A DNA stretch of 64,000 nucleotides from Atherix ibis (lineage: Eukaryota; Arthropoda; Insecta; Diptera; Athericidae), in assembly GCA_958298945.1 (NCBI GenBank), contig OY282605.1, forward strand, positions 24,282,811-24,346,810, read 5' to 3'. The translations under genes were made by a program, and so were the position numbers. The notes under the pieces are model-generated. The model was not told the DNA's origin, did not search any database, and saw nothing but the letters and a program-made list of their open reading frames with translations. Below, piece by piece: positions 54,398-64,000 of this stretch (position 1 is the stretch's first letter; every line of letters starts with the position of its first letter).

Positions 54398-55134
54398 CAT
54401 TAATATTTATATTATTACAAAAAAAATAACCCAAACGAAATAATAAAAGTGTATGCACAATAAAAGATATACTATGCCTGCCTGAATAGCTCAAATATTA
54501 TAGAAAAAGTTTAAAATCTGTAATTAACAAAAAATTGACAGAATGAAAGACGCAAATGATTTCTGAAGTATATTAAAACGATGATAAATTATTGTTCTTT
54601 AAAAATAACATCTTACAAAATATTTATCTATTCACATACTATAAGTAATACTAAGAATAAAAACACGCTTTCAGATTGAAAGCTACAATTTTCCAACCGC
54701 AAATTTGTGTTAATAAAAATATTATCAACAAAAATTATGTTACGCTTTTTATTTACTATTTTGGCATGAACAAATAATTAAAATTTATAGGTTTAATAAG
54801 GAGTAAAAATGAAAATTAATATATTCGTGGGCTTATAATATTATAGCTACACAATCTTTTATTGCAGATACTTTTGTAGTTCGTTTGTAGAAAACTGATA
54901 TGATGCGTGTAATATTTTGTATAAAAGAATAAATATGCACATAATGTTGATGGTGAAATTTGCTCATATAGAATTGCTTATAAATCTTCTCCTCTCAGTG
55001 GAAATCTTTCTAAAAAGATTCGCCTATTTTAATATCTAGACTGAATGAAAATTTCCATTTAACTGTGCGTTTCGGTAAAAATTTTCTGTACAAAATTTCA
55101 GTAAACATTTTCTGTAAAATACAACCCAAAAAAA

Positions 55135-55440
55135 TATTTATCTCGAATAGAAATTGTAGATTTTGGAGAAGATAAGTCTTTCATAGAAAGACGTAAAGAA
55201 ACGAAAAACATATTTTTTTAAATAGTTGCACTGTAGTACCATTTTACGACCAGTTAGAGCAAAATAGACTGCGCAGAAATTCACCCCGTACCCAAGAACC
55301 CTTATATACAAATTTTCATGATGATCCGTTGAGCTGTTTAGAAGTATAAAGGGAATATATAGACAGACAGTTGTCAAAATGTTTCGGAAAAATTCTGAGC
55401 TATTTTACATGATTTCAAAAATCTTTATTATAAATATATT
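55135..55440 (-). repeat. Dispersed ~270-bp repeat, third copy
   Basis: Inverted counterpart of 41530-41800, very similar, carried along in the duplicated immune block. Confidence 0.8.
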
Positions 55441-55479
55441 TTGACTATAAATCCGTTTAGTTTAACTTTGATTTATATA

Positions 55480-55535
55480 CTAAGTGCAAAAGTGTTGAAT
55501 AAATACGATTATTTATTCAACACTTTTGCACTTAG
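55480..55535. repeat. Perfect 25-bp hairpin in the proline-rich peptide upstream region
   Basis: Arm 55480-55504 is exactly complementary to 55511-55535 (core AAGTGCAAAAGTGTTGAA), loop ACGATT. The paralogous upstream region near 41370-41440 has only the right arm, so the left arm is new. Confidence 0.95.
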
Positions 55536-55576
55536 AAGCTATAAATCTGCTTACTCTATTTATGGTTCAAATTGTA

Positions 55577-55708
55577 GGGGATTTTATTTTTCATTGCTTG
55601 TCACTATTTATTCTTGGAAATCGGGGGATTTTATGTGAGGAAGAACCAGCATCTTTATAGCTCAACTTAGTATAAAAGGTCGGTAGTCACTTCAAGATTT
55701 ATCAGTTC
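55577..55708 (+). promoter_or_regulatory. Promoter of the proline-rich peptide gene, copy 2
   Basis: GGGGATTTTA occurs at 55577-55586 and 55624-55633, TATAAAAGG at 55671-55679 and the initiator ATCAGTTC at 55701-55708, the same spacing as copy 1. The pair of near-consensus kappaB sites close to TATA is typical of Toll/Imd-induced peptide genes. Confidence 0.82.
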
Positions 55709-55750
55709 AACAACGATTGAAGCTAAGCCACAATCAACCAGCGGAACACA

Positions 55751-55897
55751 ATGGATTTCAAATTTGCATTTTTGTTTTTCCTTATCGCCATGATGTCAGC
55801 AGCGTTGGGACAGAACCAAAACCGTGGACGTGGGGTGTACTACCAAACTTTGCCTTATCGACCACCACCAACCCCAAGGATCATCTACCGCATCTAA
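55751..55897 (+). CDS. 48-aa proline/arginine-rich antimicrobial peptide precursor, copy 2
   Basis: It encodes exactly the same 48 residues as copy 1 at 41017-41163: signal peptide ending SAALG, then a basic Pro-rich chain ending PPPTPRIIYRI. The three coding differences from copy 1 are all third-position synonymous changes (Ala, Tyr, Thr codons). Start 55751 lies about 48 bases after the predicted initiator. The nearest established relatives by style are pyrrhocoricin, drosocin and apidaecin; antibacterial action through intracellular targets is inferred from that. It is divergent from the 67-aa gene and about 1.35 kb downstream of attacin 3 on the same strand. Confidence 0.86.
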   Translation: MDFKFAFLFFLIAMMSAALGQNQNRGRGVYYQTLPYRPPPTPRIIYRI

Positions 55898-56237
55898 AGG
55901 CACACTAATCTATTATAAGAGTACATTATTGAGGCTATGGAAAATAACAAACTACTATTAGGACAGACATTATGAAATAATATTAAAATTTTAATAAATA
56001 TTTGAGTTAATAAATCGTAAAACACTAAATTCAATCAAAAACTGAATTTTAATTCGAAGTAGCCTTTCACCATGACCTGCTGATACTCGCATTTATTGAG
56101 TTATCAGCAAGAATCCGTCATTGAACAAAACCGATTTTTTCAAATAACATTAAATTTATTAAGAAAATTAACAACAGAATTTAACAAAGTTTTAGTTTTT
56201 ATATTTAATAATTCTAATTAAAGTTATACTTTAGGAA

Positions 56238-56441
56238 CTAAGTCTTCTGAGAACGTTTTGCCACGAGTTGATCGTATTCCCATGAAGTTGTTGGACGTCG
56301 TCGGTTAGGTTTATTGGGTGAAAATGTGGTATTAACCTTTCTTCCTGGTGTCCATGGTGATCCTTTCAGAACGTAATAGCCTTGCATTGAGGCCAGTGTG
56401 AATATTCCAAAGAGAAATGCGAAATATATAATCAGCTTCAT
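56238..56441 (-). CDS. Unrecognised 67-aa secreted peptide, copy 2
   Basis: Same protein as 40473-40676 except the last residue (Thr for Ala). Signal peptide, Pro/Arg-rich middle with three consecutive Arg, and KR near the C-terminus are retained. A GATAAG word lies upstream at 56520-56515 (minus strand). It converges on the 48-aa peptide gene, as in the first block. Function unknown; immune role inferred from company only. Confidence 0.75.
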   Translation of the reverse strand: MKLIIYFAFLFGIFTLASMQGYYVLKGSPWTPGRKVNTTFSPNKPNRRRPTTSWEYDQLVAKRSQKT

Positions 56442-56559
56442 GACACTTTGTCTCGTAAATCTTTACTGTGTGATTCTTAAATATTCGAATTGTTACTGAT
56501 CCAAGTAATAAAATCTTATCATCTGAAACGTATCGTCTTACACCGTCCCCTCCCATGAC

Positions 56560-57427
56560 AGAGATTTTTGTACGTTTTACAGTATAAACCAGAGACTGTC
56601 AAACTATATCAAAAATTTATATTGTACTTTTCCAATCTAAATTAACATATATATATTTTTTTAAATTAAATTGTCATAAAAAAGAGCTCGAATCACTTTC
56701 GTGGAAAATTATTGAAATTGAAAAAAAAATTAGATACAAAATATTATAATTATCTAAAATATCAACAACACATAATATTTTGTACAAAGTCGGTGTTTTC
56801 TTTTTTTATATACTCATACGTTATTTACGTTATTGGGAAAATCTATTTTTTTGCGATCCAAATAGGAATTCACGTTAAGAGTTCTGAGGAATTTGATTAT
56901 TTATTTCCTCTTTATTTAATATAAACGATTTGCTAGAAAATTGATAAAGATGAGAAATAATGAATCCTTGTAAACCATAAAGGGAAACAAGTTCCTCAAG
57001 GGTGTCAAATGTAATTTGTTTTCCACACACAGTCATGCCAAGATATACGCCAATTTTTACCCTCTTACCGATATTAAAATACGCAATTTTCTTAAAAGAT
57101 TTCCACCAGGGGACTAATATAGAAATGAAGGAACGTTCTCTTATTAGATGAGTATGCCTATAAGAATAATATAGTAAGTATAGATTTTTGTTGTTGTTGT
57201 TGATAAGTATATTTTTCTTTCATAAATTATTTTTCATGGAATAATGTAAATTTCTACAAACACTTGAGTATATTAGATACCATAAAATTAACAGAATTTT
57301 CTTGAGTAAAAATATAAACTGGGATGTTTTGCGGATACGGATTTAAATTTTTTAAAATAACTTCCTTACTTACAATCTGAATTATTGTAGGCAGCACTGT
57401 AGACGTCTCCTGCACACAGCCTAAATC
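56560..57427. other. AT-rich spacer with a (GTT)n microsatellite
   Basis: Flank of the duplicated block, then unique AT-rich DNA. A GTT microsatellite lies near 57188-57203. No gene is recognised. Confidence 0.5.
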
Positions 57428-57700
57428 TTGAGACTCTTGTCACATCTCCGAATGAGGATAAGTAAGGGTCACTTTAGCATGCTGACAGGTATCATTATAG
57501 TTCATTGCACATTTGGGAGACATAATAGACGATTAGATATCCCCGCAAAAAAGTTCTGTTTTAGCTGTCGTGACGAAGAGGAAGGGGAGACAGTTTCTCA
57601 TCTTTACATCCCTCAGAAGGAGAACTTAATCACGTCATATCACAACTGACCTAATTTTGCTCTACGTGTATCCGACTGAAACAGTGGACAGCCAATCTAA
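57428..57700 (+). mobile_element. C-terminal zinc-knuckle fragment of a non-LTR element
   Basis: The frame 57428-57649 reads ISKGHFSMLTGIIIVHCTFG, later LDIPAKKFCFSCRDEEEGET and VSHLYIP, i.e. the GHxxL...CxxCxxEEExxxHL ending found after RNase H in Jockey/LOA-type elements. The rest of the element is absent. Confidence 0.55.
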
Positions 57701-57887
57701 CCTAATCTAACCTTACCTAGAATACATACCTAGGATTTTCCCCAGACCCTGCCTATAGATTTATAAGTTTACATAGTCAAAAATTGTGTATTGATTGGAA
57801 CTTCAATCTGATCACAGCTAATCGTTTGTTTACATTTAATATTGTACAAGAATTTTTTTAGTTTTTAAACACTTACAGCACTTGAAC

Positions 57888-58297
57888 CAGGGCCCGATTA
57901 AGGCGTGTGGGTCCTGTAGGCTGAAATGTGGTAGAGGCCCTCGTTAAGGGGAGCGAAATGTTAAAACTCTGAAGAATAAACTAAAAATAACCCAATAAAC
58001 AAAACGTTTGATTATAAAAAATATGAAAATAATACACATTTTTATTTGCTTACATTTAGTTAAACATTAATAAATAAATAAAAAAATTTTTTTTCTAGCT
58101 TTTTCATCAGCAAAGTTGTCAATTATGTCTGATATATTTATATTTTTCAATACATCGTGTTCCATACTTAAAATTGTACGGTCGATTAAACTACTTATTA
58201 GTTTTTTTTTTTAATTTTCATGGTGTGGTGGAGGCCCTCTTGTGGTGGAGGCCCCAAGGCTGCAGCCTACTCTGCCTATTACCTAGATCGGGCCCTG
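57888..58297. mobile_element. Non-autonomous hAT element (410 bp) with perfect 8-bp target duplication
   Basis: Ends are CAGGGCCCGATTAAGG and, inverted, CAGGGCCCGATCTAGG. ACTTGAAC flanks it at 57880-57887 and 58298-58305. 8-bp duplications and CAGGG termini are typical of hAT elements. No transposase is encoded. Confidence 0.9.
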
Positions 58298-58379
58298 ACT
58301 TGAACTGTAACAGAAATTAAACGAATGATACGCAACTATACCCTTTATTTAAATATATGATTTCCAAACAACAGACAAC

Positions 58380-59491
58380 TTAATTGTATTTTTTTACAAC
58401 CAACTTCACACTTAAGCCGCATAATCATATGTATTTTGACAGCTGACATAGCAAGGCTTACTTGTGAAAAAATTCGATTGATACTGCACAGCAGTTTTTG
58501 GTTGATACCCTTTTAAATATGGCATTTTTGGCATATTTTATTTTTTTACTATATGATAGAAAAGATAAAAATGCTACTCAAGCAAGAAAAACGTTATCCG
58601 ATGTGTATGGAGAAGATATGTTCTTTAAGCGCCAGTGCAAAAACTGGTGTGCCAAATTTCGATTCGGCAATTTTGATCTCGAAGATGCATCACGTTCTGT
58701 GGTGCATAAAACTGAGAGATTAAATTTATCGAATTCGACCGTTAATGATCATTTGAAACGGCTAGGCTTTATCTCAAAGCTTGACATATGGGTTCCTCAT
58801 CTTCTTAAGTTTGTGCCGTCGCATTGACGTTTGTGATTTGTTTCTCAAACGCCAAGAAAATAATCCATTTTTGAAGCGTATCATCACTGGGGACGAGAAA
58901 TGAGTTGTCTACAACAATGTTAAGCAGCGCAAAAGATCCTGGAGTAGAAAAGATGAATCGGTTCAAAGCACTTCGAAAGCCAATATTCATTAAAAAAAGG
59001 TTATGCTATTTGTTTGGTGGGATTTCAAAGGAATCGTTTATTTCGAGCTTCTATCGAGCAATACAACGATCAATTCTGAAGTATACTGTCATTAGTTGGA
59101 CAAGTAGAATGATTCACTTCAAGAAAAATAGCCAGAATTGGTCAAAAGGAAAGGTATAGTGTTCCAACAGGATAATGCGAAACCACATATAAGTTTGACC
59201 ACTCGGTAAAAGCTTTTAGAGCTTCGATGGGAAACACTGCAACACCCACCATATTCTTCAAACCTAGCACCTTTCGATTATCATTTGTTCCGGTCTCTAT
59301 AAAATTGTTTATACGGTAAAACGTTTAATTCAAATGAGGAGGTCAAAATCACTTGGATCAGTTTTTTGCCAGCAAAGAACAAAAATTTTATGAGCGTGGA
59401 ATCATGACTGGACAATATTTAATTGAATAAAATATTAATTCACTATAAGAAAATCGTCTTTTATTTTTATAAAACCCAATAATTACAAAAA
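58380..59491 (+). mobile_element. Degenerate mariner (DD34D), copy 3 of the TTGGGTTGTTCGG family
   Basis: The 5' UTR shared with copies 1 and 2 starts near 58380; the 5' terminal repeat is lost. The transposase reads through HILLFYDRKDK-like start, RQCKNWCAKFRFGNFDLEDA, TVNDHLKRLGFISKLDIWVP (the part missing from copies 1 and 2), TGDEK, VMLFVWWDF and FQQDNAKPHISL. The frame is broken near 58827, 58905 and 59155. It ends around a decayed AAACCCAA repeat near 59480. Confidence 0.88.
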
Positions 59492-61139
59492 CACTTTTAT
59501 GCTAATTTGGTTTACGTAAATTTTTATTATAATTGCAGTTTTTATACGAGAAAAAAAAACAACAACACAATATTAAAAAAAATTAATCCCCACGAAACAA
59601 TTGCTTACATTTGATATGTCAAAACTACAAATTGACAGAAAAAATAAACTCTGCCCACCAAAAATATATTTCTTAGTTCTATCGGCGAAAAATAAATGTC
59701 AGGCACAGAAGCAAAAAAAAAAGATTTTTATCAACTTTTTTGATATTTTTGTTTATTATTCTTTGTTTTTATTGACCCAAAATGTTTGTATTGAATTTTA
59801 ATAATTTTTTAAAGTAAAATTATATTTTTTTTTATAATCTTTTGATATGCATTTAAAATAACGAGATTTGTACAATAGCTTAATTTTAAGTTAATAGATG
59901 GGTAAGGGCCGGCAAAGAAGATTCTTGGTTCATTGCAATTCCACGGGATTTTTTAGCATCAACAAAAATTCGTATACGAGGTCTGTTCGAAAAGTATCGC
60001 GAATTTTGTGTTTTTTCAAAAATTATTTATTTATTCATGAATATCTATTTTGTCTCCTTCAAAGTAATCCCTACCAGACATTATACACTTGTGCTAACGT
60101 TTTTTCCAATCCTCGAAGCACTTCAAAAAATCATTTTTTGTGATCTTGTTCAGCTCCTCCTTCGATGCCGTCTTTACCTCCTCAATCGTAGCGTAGCGTC
60201 GTACCCTTCATGGGGCGTTTCAGTTTCGGGAACAAGAAAAGGTCACAGGGGGCCAGATCTGGGGAATACGGTGGTTGCGACATTATAGGTGTGTTATTTT
60301 TGGCCAAAAATGGCAAAAGCCAATTTTTGTTCTTCCACAAATCCGGGCGTTTCTGGCGGATTGCTTTGCGCAACTTGCGCATAACTTAGAGGTAATATTC
60401 CTTATTGACCGTTCTACCCTGTAGAAAGAACTCATGATGCACCACGCCCGTGCAATCGAAGAAAACTGTAAGCAAAACCTTCACATTCGACCGAAGTTGG
60501 CGCGCTTTTCTCGGTCTTGGCTCGTGGGGCAGCTTCCATTGGGATAATTGAGCTTTGCTTTTCACGTCATAACCATAAACCCATTATTCGTCATCAGTTA
60601 TGACCCTTTGGAGCAAATTTGGGTCGTCACGGACAGAGTCCAACGGCTTTTTAGCAATCTTAATGCGATGCTGGTTTTGGTCGAAATTGAGCAATTTTGG
60701 TACGCATTTCGCGGCGACCCGTCTCACGCTCAAATCATTGGTAAAAATTGAATGGAACGAACCAATCGATATGTTTAAGTCCTCAGCAACTTCTCTAGCG
60801 GTGAATCCTATTTTCTTCACTTCATCAATGTTTTCGTCTGTTGTTCACGTGCTCGGGCGTCCGGAACGCTTTTCGTCGTTCACATCTTCTCGACCCTCTA
60901 GAATATTTTGTACCACCGATCAACGTTGCTTCGGTCCAAGGTAGCTTCGCCATATGCCACAGTGAACATTTGGAATGCGTCCGCGAATGGGCAAAAATCG
61001 AAGACGAGCCAAAACACGTGCAAGCAAAGCAGCTGTCAAAAATTAACTGAACATTCAAAATGCCCGAACTTGTTGGTATAAGTGAGAGACATGAGTACCA
61101 ACATAACGCAACAAAAAAATCGAAAATCGAATATACGTA

Positions 61140-62392
61140 ACAGTTCGGCTGAAAAGTTTAGAACGTAACACAGTAGAAATATTTTTTTTTGCAAAATTCA
61201 TTTTTATTATTCAACATAGTTGCCTTCGAGGGCGATACAGCGATTATAGCGATCTTCCAACTTTTCGATACCATTTTTATAGTACTCTTTCGGTTTTGCC
61301 TCAAAATAGGCCTCAGTTTCATCATCGGTCTTTAATTTCTTGCCAACGAGCATTCCCTTGAGGTCTGCAAACAGGAAAAAGTCGCTGGGGGCCAGATCTG
61401 GAGAATACGGTGGATGGGGCAGCAATTCGTAGCCCAATTCATTGAGTTTGACCATCGTTTTCATCGACTTGTGACACGGTGCATGGTCTTGGTGAAACAA
61501 CACTTTTTTCTTCTTCAAATGAGGCCGTTTCTTAGCGATTTCTTTCTTCAAACGATCCAATAACGCTATATAATAGTTGCTGTTGATCGTCTGTCCATTC
61601 TGGAGATAGTCAATGAATATTATACCATGCGCATCCCAAAATACAGACGCCATCACCTTGCCAGCCGACTGTTGCGTTTTTCCACGCTTTGGATTCGGTT
61701 CGTCGCTCGCTCTCCATTCTGCCGACTGCCGATTGGACTCTGGAGTGTAGTGACGGAGCCATGTTTCATCCATTATCACATATCGACGCAAAAATTCGGG
61801 TTTATTGCGCTTGAACAGCTCCAAACACTGCTCAGAATCATCAACACGTTGTTGTTTTTGGTCCACAGTGAGCTCACGCGGCACCCACTTTGCACACAGC
61901 TTTCGAATGCCCAAATATTCATGCACGATATATCCAACATGCTCTTTCGATATCTTCAGAGTCTCAGCTATCTCGCTCAACTTCACTTTACGGTCATTTA
62001 AAATTATTTTGTGGATTTTTTTGATGTTTTCTGCCGTAACCACCTCTTTTGGGCGTCCACTGCGTTCTGCATCAACTGTGCTCGTACGACCAGTTCGAAA
62101 TTGACGAAACCAAAATTCCACAGTTGAAATAGCTGAAGCAGAGTCCGGATAACGTTTGTCAAACCATGCTTTGATTTCCACTGTATTTTCTTTCATCAAA
62201 AAGCAATGATTTATCAATACACGAAATTCGTCTTTATCCATTTTTTTTTCAATAACAAAAGTTGCTTCACTCAAAATGCTATATCTCACGAACCAATCGA
62301 CAGATTGCTGTCAAATTTTGACAGGAATCATTTGAAGAATGGTGCTTTGTAGATTTTTGCAAGAGGCGCCTTATAAACTTTTCAGCCGAACT
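61140..62392 (-). mobile_element. Irritans-subfamily mariner, nearly intact
   Basis: Inverted ends ACAGTTCGGCTGAAAAGTTTA (left) and the complement at 62373-62392 surround an intact transposase frame. TA precedes the left end. On the right the expected last terminal bases and TA are missing (about 7 bp lost). It is the youngest-looking transposon in the window. Confidence 0.93.
61207..62241 (-). CDS. Irritans-type mariner transposase (DD34D), intact frame
   Basis: The frame is open from 62289, but the Met at 62241 (MDKDEFRVLINHCF) matches the usual start of irritans transposases and gives 344 aa, 4 fewer than Himar1 (348), the gap lying after AGKK/VGKK near the C-terminus. It would cut and paste the element at TA sites. 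Visible parts: HTH region with STVEFWFRQFRTGR, SGRPKEVVT hinge, second HTH (LSEIAETLKISKEHVGYIVH), WVPREL, then the catalytic acids MDETWL, HQDHAP and PSDFF with 34 residues between the last two. The usual HQDN is HQDH here. Ending NRCIALEGNYVE is typical. Activity is possible but the damaged right terminus argues against mobility. Confidence 0.95.
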   Translation of the reverse strand: MDKDEFRVLINHCFLMKENTVEIKAWFDKRYPDSASAISTVEFWFRQFRTGRTSTVDAERSGRPKEVVTAENIKKIHKIILNDRKVKLSEIAETLKISKEHVGYIVHEYLGIRKLCAKWVPRELTVDQKQQRVDDSEQCLELFKRNKPEFLRRYVIMDETWLRHYTPESNRQSAEWRASDEPNPKRGKTQQSAGKVMASVFWDAHGIIFIDYLQNGQTINSNYYIALLDRLKKEIAKKRPHLKKKKVLFHQDHAPCHKSMKTMVKLNELGYELLPHPPYSPDLAPSDFFLFADLKGMLVGKKLKTDDETEAYFEAKPKEYYKNGIEKLEDRYNRCIALEGNYVE

Positions 62393-62439
62393 CGCGGAAA
62401 TTCAAAATTTGCAATACTTTTTGAACAGACCTCGTACAT

Positions 62440-63960
62440 ATGTTATAGGCCGATTGTGTATCCGTTTACTCTATTAGCCTTAGATAATAGAAGAACTGGA
62501 TAGGCCTCTACAGAAAAATTCTGTCCAAATTTTGTTGAAAATACATTCGTAAAAACGCACACAAATGCAAAATAACAGAAACGGCGTAAATCAGTGGGGG
62601 CCAATTTTAAATTTCAGTATGCCATTGAAGTGGTTCTTTTAAAACTATTTTTTTGTATGTGATGTCATTTATGTGTAAAAAATAATTTTTTTAATATTGC
62701 GAATTTTGTTGTTTAATGAAATTAGTCTTTAAAATTTGCAAACAAACACAGTATTATTATTTATTTATTTCACTATATACAATATTATTTATTAAAACAG
62801 AATTATAAGTGGAAGACCAAGTGGAAAAAATCCATTCCGAAAATGAAAAATGAATTGAATGAGAGAATGTGATATTTTGTTGAATTTCAAACTACACCGC
62901 AACTTAGTAAATTTAAATTTTAATGCTAAAACAATCATTTATAGATATTGAAAGCTTCATTATTATATAACTGGTAATTTAAATAGATAGGCAGGTGCAT
63001 TTAAATTAAATAAAAAAATGAAGCATTAATTACATAGAATATTACATCAAGTTCTTAATAATGTACAAGTTAATCGTATAAAACATTACAACAAATACTT
63101 TAAAACTAAATTACAAGTTGGAAAATTTAATGTACTTAAATAATAAATAATTAATATTATAAAAAAAAATTGAAAACATTATTATTTCGTAAATGCATTA
63201 CAAAATGGTCTAATAGAGCAAGCGAAAGCAGAAATGCAAACAAATTTATTTAAATAATAAACCTACCGAATATAATTTATTTATTTTAACACAATAAAAA
63301 TAGCAATGGAAAACAGACTTAAAAATTCGTTCCCTTAAATTTTCTTACACACAATTTACGTACACCAGCACTGAACTATTTTGTAGTAAACATTGAACTG
63401 TCAACATCATATTTGTTTACATTTATTCAATGACGAACCTTTCACTTTTTAATCACTTTTTGGATCAAATAAATCATTAAAAGCTATTTAAACATATTAT
63501 AAATTAATAATATTATATTATTACTATATTTTATGTAGTAGAAATAATATAATATTATATAAAAACTATACTTTTGCTTGCACTTTTCGATAAGTGCCAA
63601 AATAACTACTTGAAAAACTACAAAAGTATGCAAGCATTTCGATATGCTACCACTTTTATGAAGAATGGCGTATTTTGTTTCAAAAGATTGTACAAAAAAT
63701 AAACATTGTCCGTCGTTGTGTTTAAATTGAATTTTTGTTTGCAATAAGTGAATTAAAATGAATATAAATTATGCTTTTGGAATTCAATAAATTTCTATTA
63801 CGAAAACTAAATGTCATTTTTACATAAAAAAATCTACACCAAAGTATGCAAGCGTTACGATTTCTCGCCGCTTCTGCAATAATTAAGCCAGAAAATTGCG
63901 TATATGTGTTATACGAAAATCTGACGTACGGGCCTATCCAGGTATTCTTTAATCTAAGTA
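62440..63960 (+). repeat. Dispersed ~1.5-kb repeat, copy 3
   Basis: It shares AGAAGAACTGGATAGGCCTC near 62491 with copy 2, and GTATGCAAGCATTTCGATAT, GCTACCACTTTTATG and CGAAAATCTGACGTACGGGCC-like sequence at the far end with copies 2 and 1. No coding region or terminal repeats are recognised. Confidence 0.8.
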
Positions 63961-64000
63961 ATTTTTCATAACCTGTTTGATAGTTTTCTGTCTTTTTTTT

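Larger units (their letters stand above)
59975..62436 (-). mobile_element. Full-length GAGGTCTGTTCAAAAAG mariner interrupted by an irritans mariner
   Basis: The 3' terminus is at 59975 and the 5' terminus near 62436. The minus strand reads through the C-terminal part (60182-60382: [39 protein letters not shown]), TDDE and HTH-side segments (60584-60820), and the N-terminus near 60970. The D2 segment HHDNAP is deleted, as in 29591-30845. The 5' UTR is split at 61140-62392 by the irritans element. Confidence 0.9.

Overview
This is an A+T-rich dipteran nuclear window, probably a higher (brachyceran, perhaps calyptrate) fly. The signs are short introns in conserved genes, attacin antimicrobial genes, an irritans-type mariner and an R1-like non-LTR retrotransposon. 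The species cannot be fixed from sequence alone. There are few host genes; most of the rest is layered transposon debris.

Layout. 1-10.2 kb is accessory DNA: two inverted mariner copies in the same flanking repeat, one split by an R1-like fragment, plus other mariner pieces and a MITE. 10.9-14.4 kb holds two mitochondrial genes on the minus strand: the trifunctional-protein beta subunit (9 exons, 473 aa) and a 3-exon, 70-aa SMIM20/MITRAC7-like gene whose exons are too short for ordinary ORF calling. 16.6-35.5 kb is one minus-strand gene, Arl6 (204 aa, 4 exons). Its 14.5-kb first intron and 3.6-kb second intron are packed with retroelements, mariners, minisatellites and a long R1-like insertion with a 16-bp target duplication.

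36.8-56.6 kb is the most interesting part: a duplicated immune-peptide locus. It has three attacin genes (two lacking a signal peptide, one with it), two copies of a 48-aa proline/arginine-rich peptide gene of the drosocin/pyrrhocoricin/apidaecin style, and two copies of an unrecognised 67-aa secreted peptide. Promoters carry kappaB-like, GATA-like and TATA motifs. The set is built from one inverted duplication plus a second dispersed inverted copy, bordered by a TGTTGACTGAAAAA minisatellite. An attacin next to a proline-rich peptide recalls the Drosophila AttA-AttB-Drosocin neighbourhood. The genes would act together as an induced, secreted (and partly possibly intracellular) antibacterial response; this is inferred.

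44-52 kb between the immune blocks and 57-64 kb are again mobile DNA: DD41D mariners, a Jockey-like fragment, a Helitron helicase fragment, a hAT MITE with perfect 8-bp target duplication, and an almost intact irritans mariner inside an older mariner. A 1.4-1.5-kb dispersed repeat occurs three times (23-26 kb, 48.6-50 kb, 62.4-64 kb). I saw no rRNA, tRNA or CRISPR features.
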